Assembly: GCA_038212215.1 (NCBI GenBank)
Contig: JBBQUT010000023.1
Span: 1 to 64,000 of the forward strand
Reading direction: 5' to 3'
DNA length: 64,000 bases
Source: JALZAI01 sp038212215
GTDB lineage: Bacteria > Actinomycetota > Actinomycetes > Mycobacteriales > Jatrophihabitantaceae
The translations under genes were made by a program, and so were the position numbers. Below, one piece after another: positions 60,078-64,000 of the stretch. The notes under the pieces were generated by a model. The model did no database searches. It saw only the letters and a list, made by a program, of their open reading frames with translations, and was not told where the DNA came from. Position 1 is the first letter of the stretch; the number at the start of each line of letters is the position of its first letter.

Positions 60078-61562
60078 CTAGGTCCAGGTGTGGACGGGCT
60101 CGTTGCTGTGCATGTGCTCGATGTAGCGGCGCACCATCTCGCGCAGCGAGTCGCGTCGATCCAGCGGCCGGGCCGCGTCGTCGATCTCGTGGAAGGTGCG
60201 CGCCTGCCACTCCGCGCCGTTGGTGTGCACCTTGCACCGCCCCTCCACAATGGCGAGCAAGCGATCGCTGACCTTCGCGTCGACCCCGAGACTGTCGAGC
60301 CCCTCGCGCGCCATCGGTAGCAGCCGGCGCAGGATCAGTTCGGTCGCCGGCACCTCGCCGAGGCCCGGCCAGTAGAGCTGGGCGTCGATGCCGTCCTTCG
60401 CGCCGACCCGGAAGTTGTCCTCCGCGGCGGTGAACGACATGCGCGTCCAGATCGGGCGGTCCTCTTGGGCGAGGGTGCGGATCAGGCCGTAGTAGAAAGC
60501 GCCGTTGGCGAGGGTGTCGACGACCGACGGCCCGGCGGGCATTACCCGGTTCTCGACGCGCAGATGCGGTTTGTTGCGGAACACGTCATAGACCGGGCGG
60601 TTCCAGCGGTAGATCGTCCCGTTGTGCATGCGCAATTCCCCGAGGGACGGGGTGTCGCCGCGGTCGTGCACCTCCAGCGGGTCCTCGTCGTCGGTGATCG
60701 GCAGCAGCGCCGGGAAGTAGCGCACGTTCTCCTCGAACTGGTCGAAGATCGAGGTGATCCAGCGCTCGCCGAACCACACCCGCGGGCGCACGCCCTGCGC
60801 CTTCAATTCCTCGGGACGGGTGTCAGTCGCCTGCTCGAAGAGTGCGATGCGCGTCTCACGCCATAGTTCCTTGCCGAACAGGAACGGTGAGTTCGCGCCC
60901 AGCGCGACCTGGACACCGGCGATCGCCTGCGCCGCGTTCCACGCCGCCGGGTACTGCTGGGGACTCACCTGCAGATGGAACTGCACGCTGGTGCAGGCCG
61001 CTTCGGGTGCGATCGTGTCGGCGTAGGTCGAGAGCCGCTCGACGCCGTCGATGCTGATGTGCAGGTCCTCGCCGCGCGCTTGGAAGATCTGCTCGTTGAT
61101 CAGGGCGTAGCGCGGGTTCGCGCTGAGAGCTTCGCGGGTCAGGTGTTCTGGACGCAACGTCGGCAGGATGCCGATCATCACCATGCGGGCGCCGAGCTCG
61201 CGCGCGTGCTCTTCCGCGTCGTTGAGGCTGGAGCGGATCTCGGCCTCGAGGGCGTCAAAGTTGTGCGCGCCGAGCACCCGCGGCGGCAGGTTGATCTCGA
61301 TGTTGAACTGCCCGAGTTCCGTCTGGAACTGATCGTTGGCGATCGCGTTGAGGACGTCGGCGTTGCGCATCGCCGGGTCCTGCTGCTCGTCGACCAGATT
61401 GAGCTCGATCTCCAGCCCGGTCATCGGCCGGTCGAACTCGAATTTGGCCTCACTCAGCATCCGGGAAAACACGTCCAGGCAGCGCCGCACCTTCGCGCGG
61501 TAACGTTGCCGATCTTTGCCGCTGAACTCAGTCGTCTCGACGTCCTGTCCCACAGACACCAC
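60078..61562 (-). CDS. glutamate-cysteine ligase family protein (GCS2-like)
   Basis: 494 aa. MTGLEIELNLVDEQQDPAMRNADVL and QTELGQFNIEINLPP carry the acidic metal/ATP residues of the carboxylate-amine ligases; EAACTSVQFHLQVSP, SPFLFGKELW and RVENRVMPAGPSV follow in order. Its long form of around 500 aa is typical of actinobacteria that may make no glutathione (mycothiol users), so the substrate is uncertain: glutamate plus cysteine or another amine. GTG start. The CAAGGTG just before it is a weak ribosome site. It precedes the glutamate dehydrogenase gene on the same strand, a sensible glutamate link. Confidence 0.82.
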   Translation of the reverse strand: MVSVGQDVETTEFSGKDRQRYRAKVRRCLDVFSRMLSEAKFEFDRPMTGLEIELNLVDEQQDPAMRNADVLNAIANDQFQTELGQFNIEINLPPRVLGAHNFDALEAEIRSSLNDAEEHARELGARMVMIGILPTLRPEHLTREALSANPRYALINEQIFQARGEDLHISIDGVERLSTYADTIAPEAACTSVQFHLQVSPQQYPAAWNAAQAIAGVQVALGANSPFLFGKELWRETRIALFEQATDTRPEELKAQGVRPRVWFGERWITSIFDQFEENVRYFPALLPITDDEDPLEVHDRGDTPSLGELRMHNGTIYRWNRPVYDVFRNKPHLRVENRVMPAGPSVVDTLANGAFYYGLIRTLAQEDRPIWTRMSFTAAEDNFRVGAKDGIDAQLYWPGLGEVPATELILRRLLPMAREGLDSLGVDAKVSDRLLAIVEGRCKVHTNGAEWQARTFHEIDDAARPLDRRDSLREMVRRYIEHMHSNEPVHTWT

Positions 61563-61614
61563 CTTGGGGCATGCGGGGTGCGGCCGTCCATCCCGACAGG
61601 CAAAGATGGTGCCG

Positions 61615-61730
61615 TGAGCGAGCGGAGTGAGCGACCAAATGTGATCGGGCTTCGCCGGCCGAACGAGCGCAGCGAGGCTCGGCCGAGCGAGCGGAGTGAG
61701 CGCGGCGAACGGAGTGAGCGCGGCGGGGGC
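61615..61730. repeat. low-complexity GAGCG/GAGTGAGCG repeat cluster
   Basis: GAGCGAGCGGAGTGAGCG occurs at 61616-61633 and 61685-61702, with further GAACGGAGTGAGCGCGGCG and GAACGAGCGCAGCGAG units between and after. Such palindromic GAGCG patterns recur in intergenic regions of some actinobacterial genomes. Translated, it reads as repeated Ser-Glu-Arg, which makes a false frame across the gap. Confidence 0.75.
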
Positions 61731-61735
61731 CGACG

Positions 61736-63169
<1,434 letters not shown>

Positions 63170-63202
63170 TGCCGCGTGCCTGCGCGCATTCGGCCGTGTG
63201 TT

Positions 63203-64000
63203 TCAGCGCGCCGCGAGATCGCGGGCAGCGTCGAGGAATCGGTCGTTTTCGGCCGGCGTGCTCACCGTGACGCGCACACCGTGTCCGGCGAAGGGGCGCA
63301 CGATCACCCCGCGTGCCTCGCAACCGGCCGCCCACTCGACGCTCGCCGCGCCCATAGGCATCCAGACGAAGTTGGCCTGCGTCGGCGGCACGTCGTAGCC
63401 GACGGCCCGCAACGCGTCACGAACCCTGCCGCGCTCGCCCACGACCTCGCTCACCCGCCGCAACAGCTGCGCCTCAGCCTCGGGCTGCAGGCTCGCCAGC
63501 GCCGCGGTCTGCGCCACCGTCGTCACCGCGAAGGGCACCTGCGTCTGCCGCAGCGCCGTCGAAATCGCGGGATCGGCGGCGACGGCATATCCGACGCGCA
63601 GCCCGGCCAGGCCGTAGGCCTTGGAGAACGTCCGCAGCACGACGAGGTTCGGGTGCTCGCTGAGCAAAGTCATCCCGTCGGGGACGGACGGGTCGAGCAC
63701 GTACTCGCGGTAGGCCTCGTCCAGCGCGACGACGACATCCTCCGGAACGCGCCGCAGGAAAGCATGCAACTCGTCGCCGCCGACGACGGTGCCGGTGGGG
63801 TTGTTCGGGTTGCACACGAAGATCAGCCGGGTCTTGCCGGTGATCCGTTCGGCCATCGCATCGAGGTCGTGCACGAAGTCACGTAGCGGCACCTGCACCG
63901 ACGAGGCTGCGCTGACCGCCGCGATGATCGGGTACGCCTCGAACGAGCGCCAGGCGTAGATCACCTCGTCGTCGGCGTCGGCAACGGCCTGCACGAGCTG
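63203..64000 (-). CDS. hisC: histidinol-phosphate aminotransferase, C-terminal part (5' end beyond the window)
   Basis: 266 residues in view; the reading frame continues past 64000 without a start. VCNPNNPTGTVVGGDEL, VALDEAYREYV (pyridoxal ring Asp/Tyr) and the Schiff-base lysine in TFSKAYGLAGLRVGY define a class I/II aminotransferase of the HisC type; the last strand is RPFAGHGVRVTVSTPAENDRFL. It makes histidinol phosphate with PLP and glutamate; some actinobacterial paralogues use aromatic amino acids instead, so the exact role is not certain. Stop at 63203, 33 bases from the convergent malic enzyme. Confidence 0.88.
   Translation of the reverse strand, partial: QLVQAVADADDEVIYAWRSFEAYPIIAAVSAASSVQVPLRDFVHDLDAMAERITGKTRLIFVCNPNNPTGTVVGGDELHAFLRRVPEDVVVALDEAYREYVLDPSVPDGMTLLSEHPNLVVLRTFSKAYGLAGLRVGYAVAADPAISTALRQTQVPFAVTTVAQTAALASLQPEAEAQLLRRVSEVVGERGRVRDALRAVGYDVPPTQANFVWMPMGAASVEWAAGCEARGVIVRPFAGHGVRVTVSTPAENDRFLDAARDLAAR

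Overview
The window is a high-GC chromosomal segment from an actinobacterium. The gene content suggests a Frankia/Jatrophihabitans/Sporichthya-like or mycobacterial-type lineage: a DevS/DevR (DosS/DosR) hypoxia pair with its typical regulon genes, paired WS/DGAT acyltransferases, a class F sortase, a large NAD-dependent glutamate dehydrogenase and many leaderless genes. No rRNA or tRNA gene was seen, so the lineage is an inference from gene content only.

Layout. 1-347: 3' end of an alpha/beta hydrolase. 348-3860: a graveyard of broken mobile elements (an AAA/DUF4143 pseudogene, two IS6-family remnants, an IS110-family remnant and an IstB scrap), with one intact DUF4190-type membrane gene inside it. 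3.85-8 kb: an MFS exporter with divergent TetR regulator, a SnoaL-like protein, and a DUF480-methyltransferase fusion. 8.0-13.6 kb: a hypoxia/dormancy island with devS-devR, a shortened Acg-like nitroreductase, a tandem universal stress protein, a flavodoxin and a DUF998-like membrane protein, with DosR-box-like GGGAC sites. 13.7-16.8 kb: a LolA/RseB-like secreted protein followed by an ABC ATPase and permease. 16.8-23.2 kb: PPOX-fold protein, two WS/DGAT acyltransferases, a marR - small anchored protein - sortase operon, and a carboxylesterase. 23.2-28.7 kb: helicase-associated protein, VOC protein, two SRPBCC proteins and a CrtI-like FAD oxidoreductase.

28.7-50.9 kb is a large cell-surface glycopolymer locus. 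It has nucleotide-sugar enzymes (an epimerase, a nucleotide-sugar dehydrogenase and GalE), at least six glycosyltransferase-type proteins, a methyltransferase, a sulfotransferase, two GT2-TagF fusion proteins, a glycerol-1-phosphate dehydrogenase-type enzyme, a LicC-like nucleotidyltransferase, a TagGH/Wzm-Wzt-like ABC exporter and a CDP-alcohol phosphotransferase whose last motif aspartate is a histidine. Together these could make, polymerise and export a teichoic-acid-like polymer in which the activated alcohol comes from sn-glycerol-1-phosphate. This is the best candidate here for an under-described system.

50.9-64 kb is mostly housekeeping: adenylate kinase outside its usual ribosomal-protein context, a probable 6C-like small RNA, a DUF6191-like gene and msrA diverging from a three-copy palindromic repeat, Fpg/Nei glycosylase, rhodanese, GDPD, the large glutamate dehydrogenase, a glutamate-cysteine ligase family protein, malic enzyme and the 3' part of hisC.

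At least ten start codons lie 6-8 nt after a TAnnnT box with no Shine-Dalgarno sequence, so leaderless transcription appears common. Other genes have good GGAGG-type sites or 1-4 nt stop/start overlaps.
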